From the NCBI GenBank assembly GCA_019186825.1, contig JABARP010000003.1, positions 50,358 through 114,357 on the forward strand: a stretch of DNA of 64,000 nucleotides, written 5' to 3'. The notes beneath the pieces are model-generated. The model ran no database searches. It was not told where the DNA came from and worked only from the letters and a program-made list of their open reading frames with translations. The position numbers and the translations under genes were made by a program. How positions within the stretch are numbered: the first letter of the stretch is position 1; each line of letters opens with the position of its first letter. Below, one piece after another: positions 38,378-46,627 of the stretch. This stretch comes from Pyrinomonadaceae bacterium (lineage in GTDB: Bacteria; Acidobacteriota; Blastocatellia; Pyrinomonadales; Pyrinomonadaceae).

Positions 38378-39580
38378 ATGAAACTTGCGGTCATTTCGCA
38401 CAAAGTTTGTTGGCATTCATCCGACTCGCCGAGCGGCTTTATCACCGATGGTGGATTCCCGCAGCAGATCGGAGCGATCTCCGAACTGTTTGATGAAACG
38501 AAGGTTGTCGTTCCCTGTCGAACTGGCGGCAACACGTCAGGCCTATCACCATTGGTCGGGAATGCCCTTTCGGTCGTGCCGTTGTCGGAACCGAAAGGCA
38601 AGGGCCTTCGGCGCAAGCTGAATATGCCGCTTTGGCTCTTCCGGAATTGCTTCACCATATTTCGGGAGTGTCTAAAGGCCGATGCGATCCATTCCCCGAT
38701 CCCGGGTGACGTTGGAACGATCGGGATGGTATTCGCGATGCTTTTTCGAAAACCGCTCTTTGTCCGCCACTGCGGCAACTGGCTTGTTCAAAGGACGATG
38801 GCCGAGCGGTTTTGGCGATGGTCAATGGAGTATTTTGCGGGCGGTAGAAATGTAATGCTCGCTACCGGCGGAGCAGACAGACCGCCCTCAGAAAAGAACC
38901 CAAATGTAGAGTGGATCTTCGCAACGTCTCTGAGAAAGACAGAGATCGAAACAAATGCACCCCGCGAACTTCCAAAAGGGTCGCCGATAAAACTCATCAT
39001 TGTTTGTCGGCAGGAAGAGCGGAAAGGGACGGATGTGGTGATAGATAGTCTCCCGCTGGTCCTTGAAAAGCTGCCGAATGTGACGCTCGATGTTGTTGGC
39101 GGCGGTTCTAAGCTTGATCTGTTCCAAAAGCAGGCGATGGCAAATAGTGTTGCCGATCGAGTGACCTTTCACGGTAAAGTCACCCATGCCCAAGTGATCG
39201 AGCTGCTAAAGGCATCCCATTTGTTTTGCTATCCGACATCGGCCTCAGAAGGATTTCCTAAGGTGGTGCTCGAAGCCATGGCGATAGGACTGCCCGTCAT
39301 TACAACGCCGGTCTCCGTGCTACCGCATTTGATAGGGAGTTCGAACGGCATTCTTCTTAAAGAACCAGCCCCCAAGGAGCTTGCCAACGCCGTAATTGGC
39401 CTGTGCTCAGATCCGGCGAGATATCGCTCTTTGTCTGCAAGTGCGATCGAGACGGCGAAGTCCTTCTCTTTGGAGAGCTGGCGGGAACGCATCCGAAGAA
39501 AACTCGTCGAAACATGGAAGGTAGATTCTTTGAGTAGGCCGAGGGTCAGGCAGTCTTCGGCGGCTTCGGGAAACGTCTGA
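38378..39580 (+). CDS. Glycosyltransferase family 4
   Basis: A 400-residue GT-B enzyme. C-terminal GT1/GT4 domain: KLIIVCRQEERKGTDVVIDSLPLV, VVGGGSKLD, VTFHGKVTHAQVIELLKASHLFCYPTSASEGFPKVVLEAMAIGLPVI, containing the E-x7-E motif. The N-lobe has HSPIPGDVGTIGMVFA. It is the first of two adjacent GT4 genes, with a 7-bp gap to the next. Confidence 0.88.
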   Translation: MKLAVISHKVCWHSSDSPSGFITDGGFPQQIGAISELFDETKVVVPCRTGGNTSGLSPLVGNALSVVPLSEPKGKGLRRKLNMPLWLFRNCFTIFRECLKADAIHSPIPGDVGTIGMVFAMLFRKPLFVRHCGNWLVQRTMAERFWRWSMEYFAGGRNVMLATGGADRPPSEKNPNVEWIFATSLRKTEIETNAPRELPKGSPIKLIIVCRQEERKGTDVVIDSLPLVLEKLPNVTLDVVGGGSKLDLFQKQAMANSVADRVTFHGKVTHAQVIELLKASHLFCYPTSASEGFPKVVLEAMAIGLPVITTPVSVLPHLIGSSNGILLKEPAPKELANAVIGLCSDPARYRSLSASAIETAKSFSLESWRERIRRKLVETWKVDSLSRPRVRQSSAASGNV

Positions 39581-39587
39581 GGGTTGT

Positions 39588-40682
39588 ATGGAGGTTTGCT
39601 TTCTAGCAGGAACACTTGGAAGAGGTGGAGCCGAGCGACAGCTTATTTTCATGCTCCGCGCGCTCAAGAATGCCGGAATCCGTACAAGACTACTTTGTCT
39701 TACATCGGGTGAAGCCCTTGAGGAGGAGATCAGAGATCTAGGTGTTGAAATTAGCAGTATCGACAGGCGTGGCGGTAGGCTCTCGACACTTCGAAATGTT
39801 GTCAAAGAGCTCCGGCGGCAACCGTCAGACATCGTGCAAAGCTCACATTTCTACACGAATATCTATGTTTCGATCGCCGGACGACTAAACGGGATCCCGA
39901 GCATCGGAGCGATCCGAAGCGATCTTGCCTTTGAACTGGCTTCGAATGGGTTTTATGGGAAATATCAGCTGAAACTGCCACGGCATTTGATCGCAAACTC
40001 CGGCCTTGCACTTGAGCGGGCCGTCAATTTTGGGGTCGCGCGCGATCGGATAGACCTTGTTAGAAACGTTGTAACCTGTGAGGGCCAGAAAAGAGATACA
40101 AGCAACGCTTCGCCAAAAGCGACGAAGATACTCTTCGTAGGGCGTCTTGGTGAAGAGAAGCGTCCGGAGCTTTTTGTCGAATTGGCACACGAGCTTTTGA
40201 GTACGCTTCCGGATCGGCAGTTGAAGTTTCAGGTCGTCGGCGATGGCCCGCTTCGCCCGAAACTTGAGACTTTGGCCCGCGGCTACGGCATTGGTCCGGA
40301 CATCCTTTCTCTGGATGGAGAGCGGCCGGAGATCTCAGATGTTTACAAAAGCGCGGACCTCGTAGTGCTGACCTCAAAACACGAAGGGACTCCAAATGTC
40401 GTACTTGAGGCGATGAGTCATTCCCTTCCCGTTGTCGCAACTAAGGTTGGCGGGGTACCGGAAATCCTGGATAGCACGGCCGGGATCGTCGTCGACCCTA
40501 TGGATTTTCGCGGTTTGCTTAGTGCGACGACCGAACTGATCCTTGATCGTGAAACCAGGACTTCGCTTGGGATCAATGGACAACGGTACGTTAGGAAAAA
40601 TCATTCACTGAGATATCTCGAAGAACGTCTAACCGGAATCTATACCAAACTGCTTGAAAGGAAACACAATGGTCGCGGCTAA
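39588..40682 (+). CDS. Glycosyltransferase family 4
   Basis: A 364-residue GT-B enzyme starting CFLAGTLGRGGAERQLIFMLRAL, the classic GT4 N-terminal glycine-rich loop. The C-lobe has KILFVGRLGEEKRPELFVELA, VVGDGPLRPKLE and VLTSKHEGTPNVVLEAMSHSLPVVATKVGGVPEIL, with E-x7-E intact. The end overlaps the start of the polymerase gene by 14 bp. It probably transfers a hexose or related sugar with retention of configuration. Confidence 0.9.
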   Translation: MEVCFLAGTLGRGGAERQLIFMLRALKNAGIRTRLLCLTSGEALEEEIRDLGVEISSIDRRGGRLSTLRNVVKELRRQPSDIVQSSHFYTNIYVSIAGRLNGIPSIGAIRSDLAFELASNGFYGKYQLKLPRHLIANSGLALERAVNFGVARDRIDLVRNVVTCEGQKRDTSNASPKATKILFVGRLGEEKRPELFVELAHELLSTLPDRQLKFQVVGDGPLRPKLETLARGYGIGPDILSLDGERPEISDVYKSADLVVLTSKHEGTPNVVLEAMSHSLPVVATKVGGVPEILDSTAGIVVDPMDFRGLLSATTELILDRETRTSLGINGQRYVRKNHSLRYLEERLTGIYTKLLERKHNGRG

Positions 40683-42105
40683 GCCGATGAACAACACGCT
40701 CTTGCATCAAAGCACTGCTCGGAGTGCTTTACGCTGGAAGTCGAAGTCGAACTTTCGCCTTCTTATTGCGATCACTTTGCTTCATTTCCCTATCGGCCTT
40801 CTCGACTATTACCTTGGTTCTGCTGCGATAATTCACCCCGCGGCGGTCTTCGGCGTAGGCATCTATTGGGCCTGGCAGCGAAAGGTAAGACTCGAACGCG
40901 TGGCGTTGGCCGTTGGATATTTGGTCGGCGTCGAGATCCTTTGGCGAATGGCCCAAGTGCCGATCTTTTGGGAGTTCGGAAAATACGGATCAGCAGCGAT
41001 CATGATCGTCGCACTAGTACGCCGACATCGGCGGAAAATACCTGTGTTGCCGCTCGTCTACTTTGCAGCGTTGCTTCCCGCGTGTGTTTTGACCTTTATC
41101 CAGTTCGACCTTTCCGCAGCAAGGGATACATTGAGTTTCAATCTGTCCGGCCCGTTCCTGTTGCTAATTAGCTGCTGGTTCTTCTCGAATATAAAAGTTC
41201 AGCCGCAAGGATTGAAGCGTTTGTTCGAAGCCTACACGGTGCCACTGCTGACCGTTGCCTTCGTAACGCTCTTCTTTACTGTCGCGATCCAAGACATACA
41301 GTTTACGGACGAATCGAACTTTGCAACGAGCGGCGGCTTCGGGCCGAATCAGGTCTCAGCGATGTTGGGTCTTGGTGTTTTCCTGACGGTGTTCTCCCTT
41401 ATCGCCTTTAGAAATGACCGGAAATATAAGATCTATCTAGCACTATCGGCTATCTTCTTTGCTGCACAAAGCGTAATGACATTCTCGCGCGGCGGTATCT
41501 ACAATGCGGTAGGTGCTCTGCTGCTTGTCGTACTTTTTGAATTCGGGGATCCGCTCAAGGCGACGAAGCGGTTGGTCCCGATCGCTATCCTGATCATGCT
41601 CTTTTTTGTGCTCGTTTTTCCTTACCTCAATGATTTTACGGGCGGCGGCTTGCAGGCGCGCTTTGAAGATACTCAAACGACCCACCGAGCGGAGATCGTC
41701 GAATCGGATGTTGATATTTTTCTCGAACATCCGATATTTGGTGTCGGTGTGGGTTCTGCTTACAGCGAGCGGCAAGAGTTTCTTGGCTTTAAGGCAGCTA
41801 GCCACACGGAGTTTTCACGCCTGATTTCTGAGCACGGGATGTTCGGGCTGATCGCTATCTTCTGCTTGATCGCGATCGTGGTCACAAGATTCAGACGATC
41901 GAGATCGCGGCTTGGGCGTGCATTTGTAGTCGGAGCGGCCGCGTGGGCTGCTCTATTCATGCTCAATACCGGGATGCGCCTAGCCGCACCTGCCGCGGTT
42001 TTTGGCATGATCTCTATCACCATCGCGACACCGCGACGACGACGCAATGTCTATGCGATCAGGGCAGCTCGAATCGGACAGATGCGTAGAGAACTGGCTG
42101 CGTGA
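40669..42105 (+). CDS. O-antigen polymerase/ligase-like membrane protein (Wzy-like)
   Basis: A 478-residue polytopic membrane protein with ten or more hydrophobic segments. A ribosome site (AAAGGAAA) supports the ATG at 40669 over the TTG at 40654. The Wzy_C/O-antigen ligase region has TFSRGGIYNAVGALLLVVLF and the large periplasmic loop with RFEDTQTTHRAEIVESDVDIFLEHPIFGVGVGSAYSE, ending in SHTEFSRLISEHGMFG (conserved His of the family). No Wzx flippase gene is recognisable in the window, so how its substrate would reach the periplasm is not explained here. Confidence 0.85.
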   Translation: MVAAKPMNNTLLHQSTARSALRWKSKSNFRLLIAITLLHFPIGLLDYYLGSAAIIHPAAVFGVGIYWAWQRKVRLERVALAVGYLVGVEILWRMAQVPIFWEFGKYGSAAIMIVALVRRHRRKIPVLPLVYFAALLPACVLTFIQFDLSAARDTLSFNLSGPFLLLISCWFFSNIKVQPQGLKRLFEAYTVPLLTVAFVTLFFTVAIQDIQFTDESNFATSGGFGPNQVSAMLGLGVFLTVFSLIAFRNDRKYKIYLALSAIFFAAQSVMTFSRGGIYNAVGALLLVVLFEFGDPLKATKRLVPIAILIMLFFVLVFPYLNDFTGGGLQARFEDTQTTHRAEIVESDVDIFLEHPIFGVGVGSAYSERQEFLGFKAASHTEFSRLISEHGMFGLIAIFCLIAIVVTRFRRSRSRLGRAFVVGAAAWAALFMLNTGMRLAAPAAVFGMISITIATPRRRRNVYAIRAARIGQMRRELAA

Positions 42106-42135
42106 CAAGGGCCATCAGACTCTATCTTTACGAAC

Positions 42136-43221
42136 GTGAGAACAGTACATCCTCAAATCTGCATTGTCGGGAATCTGATCGGGCGAAATGCCGGAAAGAT
42201 CACAACGCAAGGCTTGATACTTGCGGATCTTCTGCGGGTAGATGGCTATGACGTTATCGCCGTCTCTTCCCGATTAAATCGTGCGTTGCGGATGATGGAG
42301 ATCATTCTGACCATCATTTGGTACAGAAGGTCGATAAACATTGTGATCGTTGAGATATATAGCGGACTGAGTTTTGTTATCGCAGATGTAACGAGCCGCC
42401 TCGGCAAGTGGCTTGGCATCAGGACGGTCGGTGTGCTCCACGGTGGAGCTCTACCCGAATTTGTGTCACGGCATGCAACTTGGGGTTCGCGGGTATTTCA
42501 GCGGTTCGATCGGCTCGCAGCTCCGTCGGTTTTCCTTAAGCAGTCTTTTGACGGTCTTGGTTTCAATATACGGATCATTCCAAACATCATTGACCTCGAG
42601 GCATATCCTCATAAACTGCGAAGACGAGTCGAGCCTAGGTTGATCTGGATGCGCGCATTTCATGTCATTTACAATCCGGAACTTGCGATCAAAGCCTTCG
42701 CATTGATCAGCGAGAAGTATCCGAATGCGACGTTAGTGATGGCAGGCGTAGACAAAGGACTCGAATCTAAGGTTAAGCAGCTTGCTAAGGGTCTCGGTGT
42801 GGGTGGGAAGGTAAGATTCCCGGGATTCCTCGACGCGGAGGCAAAGACCCGCGAATTCTCAGATGCCGATATCTACTTGAACACCAACAATATCGACAAT
42901 ATGCCTGTGGCGATCGTAGAAGCATGTGCTTTCGGATTACCGGTAGTTGCGACGGACATAGGTGGGATCGCGGCCTTACTGAATGATGGAGTCGATGGCA
43001 TTCTGGTACCCGCGAACAACCCTGATCGGGTCGCGGATGCCGTTACGAAACTCGTTGAGGATCCTGACCTCGCCTGTCGGCTTTCGCAAAATGGACGGCT
43101 GCTTGCCGAACGCTCGTCTTGGGAATCCGTAAGGTCGTGCTGGGAAAATCTATTTCGGGAACTGGGCTTCCCTGATCGAGCTCCAACCGCAAGAGCAATT
43201 TCTGGAGGACCGGTAGCGTAG
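42136..43221 (+). CDS. Glycosyltransferase family 4
   Basis: A 361-residue GT-B enzyme starting at GTG. The N-lobe has NLIGRNAGKITTQGLILADLLR and VGVLHGGALPEFV. The C-lobe has RLIWMRAFHVIYNPELAIKAFALI, VRFPGFLDAEAKTREFSDADIYLNTNNIDNMPVAIVEACAFGLPVVATDIGGIAALL. The first Glu of the E-x7-E motif is replaced (NIDNMPVAIVE), a variation seen in some GT4 subgroups. It directly abuts the next gene. Confidence 0.87.
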   Translation: MRTVHPQICIVGNLIGRNAGKITTQGLILADLLRVDGYDVIAVSSRLNRALRMMEIILTIIWYRRSINIVIVEIYSGLSFVIADVTSRLGKWLGIRTVGVLHGGALPEFVSRHATWGSRVFQRFDRLAAPSVFLKQSFDGLGFNIRIIPNIIDLEAYPHKLRRRVEPRLIWMRAFHVIYNPELAIKAFALISEKYPNATLVMAGVDKGLESKVKQLAKGLGVGGKVRFPGFLDAEAKTREFSDADIYLNTNNIDNMPVAIVEACAFGLPVVATDIGGIAALLNDGVDGILVPANNPDRVADAVTKLVEDPDLACRLSQNGRLLAERSSWESVRSCWENLFRELGFPDRAPTARAISGGPVA

Positions 43222-44628
43222 ATGTCAGTTGCCCTCGATATTTACAACATGCTGCCGGCACCGGCTAGGTCTGCGGCAGCAAGCCTCCGCGGACACTACC
43301 TGAACCGCTGGCGTTACGGCTCGGAGACGGAGTCTCTGGTTCAGGCTGCATTGAACCGCGAATCATGGAGTGAAGCTGAGTGGAAGACGTGGCGGACCGA
43401 CCGCCTGGCATACGTGCTTGAACGTGCGGCAACTCGGGTTCCCTTCTATAGACGAGCCTGGGCAGAAAGAAGGCGACGTGGCGACAACTCTTCCTGGGGG
43501 CAGCTCAAAAACTGGGATGTCTTGGAAAAAGAGTCCGTAAGAGCAAACCCGCTTGATTTTGTTGCGGACGATCTTTCTCCGAACAAAATGTTCCACGATC
43601 ATACGAGCGGAACGACAGGAACGTCGCTGTCGCTTTACATGACAAAAGAGACAGTCAGGCAATGGTACGCGTTATTCGAAGCCCGCTCGCGTCGATGGTA
43701 TGGAGTATCGCGGCATGACCGTTGGGCAATATTGGGCGGACAGTTGGTCACTCCGGTAGGTCAGAAAAAACCGCCGTTTTGGGTCTGGAATTCCGGGTTA
43801 CACCAGCTTTACATGTCGTCATACCATCTGACGCCGCAGAACATTCCGGCGTATATCGACGCTTTGGCAAAATTCGGCGTTCGATACATCTTAGGCTATC
43901 CATCCGCCGTGTATACCGTTGCTGCGGAGGCTCTCAGGATCGGAAGGCAACTGACGGGTATCGATGTCGTGATCCTTAATGCCGAACCGGTTTACGACTA
44001 TCAGCGTGAAGCGATCGCCAAGGCGTTCAACTGTCCGGTTCGCGCAACTTACGGTATGGCCGAGGTCGTTGCTGCGGGAGGCGAATGCGAATACGGAAGA
44101 CTCCACCAATGGCCCGAGGCCGGGATCATTGAATCGGGGACAGACGTTGGTGATGGGCTCTCAGATCTCGTTTGCACGGGCCTGATGAACGCTGACATGC
44201 CGTTGATCCGCTATAGAGTTGGAGACAGCGGCAAGGTTTCCAATGAGAAGTGTGAGTGCGGCAGGACGCTTCCCGTTATCGAAAAGATCTCAGGCCGCAC
44301 TGACGACATTTTGCTTGGTATTGACGGACAGCATGTCGGACGCATGGATCCGGTGTTCAAGGGCGGCCTCCCGATCAAGGAAGCCCAGATCGTCCAGAAT
44401 TCGGTTTCAACGATCACCGTGAACTACGTCCCTGCAGACGATTTTCACGACGCGGCCCTCGTCGAACTCACGACCCGAATTCGCGAGAGGCTTGGTAGGG
44501 TAGATGTCGATTTCAAAAGAATGACCTCGATACCGCGAACTTCGCGAGGAAAATTTCGCGCCGTGATATGCAACGTTGATCCGCAAGCCGCGGGGTCTGG
44601 CAGGTTTGACGACGGAAATGGAAGATAA
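43222..44628 (+). CDS. CapK / PaaK-like adenylate-forming protein
   Basis: A 468-residue member of the phenylacetate-CoA ligase-like ANL family often found in capsule clusters. The ATP-binding P-loop is FHDHTSGTTGTSLSLYMT (about 131-145). RATYGMAEVVAAGGECEYG and the hinge/C-terminal segment GRTDDILLGIDG follow. KCECGRTLPVIEKI is a Cys-containing insert typical of PaaK-type proteins. A fatty-acyl or aryl group may be activated for attachment to the glycan, but the substrate is unknown. It is tightly packed between glycosyltransferase genes. Confidence 0.8.
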   Translation: MSVALDIYNMLPAPARSAAASLRGHYLNRWRYGSETESLVQAALNRESWSEAEWKTWRTDRLAYVLERAATRVPFYRRAWAERRRRGDNSSWGQLKNWDVLEKESVRANPLDFVADDLSPNKMFHDHTSGTTGTSLSLYMTKETVRQWYALFEARSRRWYGVSRHDRWAILGGQLVTPVGQKKPPFWVWNSGLHQLYMSSYHLTPQNIPAYIDALAKFGVRYILGYPSAVYTVAAEALRIGRQLTGIDVVILNAEPVYDYQREAIAKAFNCPVRATYGMAEVVAAGGECEYGRLHQWPEAGIIESGTDVGDGLSDLVCTGLMNADMPLIRYRVGDSGKVSNEKCECGRTLPVIEKISGRTDDILLGIDGQHVGRMDPVFKGGLPIKEAQIVQNSVSTITVNYVPADDFHDAALVELTTRIRERLGRVDVDFKRMTSIPRTSRGKFRAVICNVDPQAAGSGRFDDGNGR

Positions 44629-45649
44629 TTCACTGCCGTTTGTTTCCATTGTTCTACCGATTCGCAATGAAGGTGCGTTCATTGAGCGCGGACTTGCATC
44701 TGTGCTGCGCCAGACATATCCGAAAGACCGAATGGAAATCATCGTAGCCGACGGAATGTCCACAGACGATTCGCGCAAGAAGATCCTCGGGCTCGCGGCA
44801 AACTCCGAAGTCCCCATTTCGATCGTCGATAACGTCAAGAAGATCGCTCCGACGGGCCTAAATCGGGCGATCGAACGGGCGATCGGCGATGTGATCATTC
44901 GGGTGGACGGACACTGTGAGATCGAACCAGACTATGTCGCAAACTGCGTGGATATTTTGCGATCCGGCCGTGCGGAAGGAGTTGGCGGACCGATCGAAAC
45001 CGTCGGCGAAACGCCGCGTGCCGTCGCGATCTCGATGGCAATGAGCTCCAATTTCGGTGTTGGAGGTTCAGCTTTCAGGACGGTCAAAGATCGGGAGATG
45101 TTCACTGATACGGTTGCGTTTCCCGGCTACACACGAAAGATCATTGACCGAGCGGGGGCCTTTAATGAAGAACTGGTCCGGAATCAAGATGACGAATACA
45201 ATTTTCGCATCCGCAAACTCGGCGGGCGGATCCTATTATCTCCAATGATCCGTTCACGTTACTACAGCCGCAGCACGTTCTCATCCCTCTGGAAGCAGTA
45301 TTTCCAGTACGGATATTGGAAGGTTCGTGTCTTGCAAATGCACCCGAAGCAAATGAGCCTGAGGCAGTTTGTTCCATTCGTATTTGTTTCATCAGTCATT
45401 TTACTGGCCGCGATCGCCCTATTTTCTGATATCGGACGCGTCCTTCTGGCCGCCGTTGTCGGAATGTATTTCCTGGCAAATGTCGCTGCCTCGATCTATG
45501 TTGCCGGCTCACGGGTCTGGGCTGTACCGTACCTTTTGCTGAGTTTCGCGATCCTGCACACTTCATACGGGCTAGGCTCAGTATTCGGCCTTATCGCCTT
45601 TCGAAATCGCTGGAGTGAATGGTCCAACCGAACAGTGGCAACGGAATAA
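44618..45649 (+). CDS. ExoA-like glycosyltransferase family 2
   Basis: A 343-residue membrane-anchored GT2. The ATG at 44618 is preferred; the longer frame begins with a TTG at 44576, overlapping the previous gene by 53 bp. The GT-A domain has SIVLPIRNEGAFIERGLASVLRQTYP, EIIVADGMSTDDSR, IIRVDGHCEIEPDYV and NQDDEYNFRIRKLGG. Two or three hydrophobic segments (about 255-325) close the protein. It resembles succinoglycan glucosyltransferase ExoA in organisation. It is the last polysaccharide gene before the lasso cluster. Confidence 0.87.
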   Translation: MEDNSLPFVSIVLPIRNEGAFIERGLASVLRQTYPKDRMEIIVADGMSTDDSRKKILGLAANSEVPISIVDNVKKIAPTGLNRAIERAIGDVIIRVDGHCEIEPDYVANCVDILRSGRAEGVGGPIETVGETPRAVAISMAMSSNFGVGGSAFRTVKDREMFTDTVAFPGYTRKIIDRAGAFNEELVRNQDDEYNFRIRKLGGRILLSPMIRSRYYSRSTFSSLWKQYFQYGYWKVRVLQMHPKQMSLRQFVPFVFVSSVILLAAIALFSDIGRVLLAAVVGMYFLANVAASIYVAGSRVWAVPYLLLSFAILHTSYGLGSVFGLIAFRNRWSEWSNRTVATE

Positions 45650-45894
45650 AAACTTGTATAAACACCTTGTAAGGACAAATCAACAGGCCGCGAACGGATA
45701 GATGCGCTTTGCTCGTTTGGCACTTAACGACGATGCGCGGCAGAGGCTGAAAGTGGCATGCTCGTATCAAACATTTTCTAAGGTGCGATCGGGTCATGGT
45801 CCAAGCAAGAGATAATCAAATCTTAGACGCTGTTTGGCATTTTTCAACAATGTATATGACTCGATCTGCCCTTGCACCCGTTACCGACACAACT
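45650..45894 (+). promoter_or_regulatory. Presumed promoter region of the lasso-peptide cluster
   Basis: A 245-bp gap between the ExoA-like gene and the B1 start, the only sizeable break before the tightly packed B1-B2-C genes. A 37-codon ORF at 45702-45815 has no leader motif and is not credible as a precursor. I saw no clear -35/-10 pair or terminator, so promoter content is positional inference. Confidence 0.35.
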
Positions 45895-46194
45895 ATGAAT
45901 GACTCCTCACATAACGGCTCTAGAAAAGTGCGCTATCGGGCAATTCGAGAGCATCTGGAATCAGATCTCGACACGAAGGCCGTGATCCTCAGTCTAAAGA
46001 ATGGAAATTATTACGGCTTAAATAGCGTTGCCCTCGCGATCTGGACGCTGCTGCAAAAAGCCTCGACGGTCGATGAGATCGAGGCGGCCCTTCTGGAGAG
46101 ATACGAGGTTGACGAGGGAACATGTCGGAGCGAGGTGGATACGTTCCTTAAGACAATGATCGACGAAGGGTTGATAGAGGTCGATGGTGGCTAA
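45895..46194 (+). CDS. Lasso peptide B1: PqqD-like leader-binding protein (RRE)
   Basis: A 99-residue PqqD-fold protein. In lasso pathways such a B1 protein binds the precursor's leader and presents it to the B2 protease. The RRE core is visible: DTKAVILSLKNGNYYGLNSVALAIWTLLQKASTVDEIEAALLERYEVD, then FLKTMIDEGLIEV. The open frame starts at 45796 (132 codons), but the ATG at 45895 gives normal family length. It overlaps B2 by 11 nt. PQQ biosynthesis is excluded by context, as there is no PqqA, B, C or E nearby. Confidence 0.9.
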   Translation: MNDSSHNGSRKVRYRAIREHLESDLDTKAVILSLKNGNYYGLNSVALAIWTLLQKASTVDEIEAALLERYEVDEGTCRSEVDTFLKTMIDEGLIEVDGG

Positions 46195-46627
46195 GTTTTC
46201 GAGTTTGATGTCATCAAGCTCGCGAGAAAAAGCGATGATCGTACGTACGCTCCTATGGCTTTCGTACTATCGCGCAGGGCTTTGGCTTTTCCCATCGATC
46301 GTCACCAGGCGAGCAGCGAACGATCTGACCGATGCCCTCGATAACTGCGGTCAGACCGACAACACGTTGGTCGATGAAGTACTTCGGTCCGTTCGCCGTT
46401 GTAGCCGGTATATACCGGCCGCATCATGCTTGACGCAGGCTTTGGCAGCGAAAATGATCCTGAAACATTATGGCCAACCGTCGAAAATTCGGATCGGAGT
46501 TGCCCCGACGGATTCAACCATTGAGGCTCACGCTTGGGTTGAAATAGACAACAAGATCGTGCTCGGACGACTTCGACAGCACGCGCGCTTCGCAGTGATG
46601 ACATCTCGTCCAGACATACATTCATGA
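46184..46627 (+). CDS. Lasso peptide B2: transglutaminase-like leader peptidase
   Basis: A 147-residue protein matching the lasso B2 (Transglut_core3-like) family, the cysteine protease that removes the leader. The catalytic Cys lies in YIPAASCLTQALAAKMIL (Cys82) and the His in STIEAHAWVEID (His116). The third residue is less certain, with Asp122 or a nearby acid possible. Family landmarks before the Cys (LWLFPSIV, then RSVRRCSRYIP) are present. It is fused neither to B1 nor to C. Its stop overlaps the C gene start (ATGA), indicating translational coupling. Confidence 0.92.
   Translation: MVAKFSSLMSSSSREKAMIVRTLLWLSYYRAGLWLFPSIVTRRAANDLTDALDNCGQTDNTLVDEVLRSVRRCSRYIPAASCLTQALAAKMILKHYGQPSKIRIGVAPTDSTIEAHAWVEIDNKIVLGRLRQHARFAVMTSRPDIHS

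Noticed and set aside
45702..45815. 37-codon ORF upstream of B1 as a second lasso precursor
   Set aside because: It has no Y/W-xx-P leader pattern, no Thr at the expected place and no ribosome site. It overlaps the long-start version of B1.
45895..46194. PQQ biosynthesis protein PqqD
   Set aside because: No other pqq gene is present. The neighbours are lasso B2 and C, so the PqqD fold here is a leader-binding B1.
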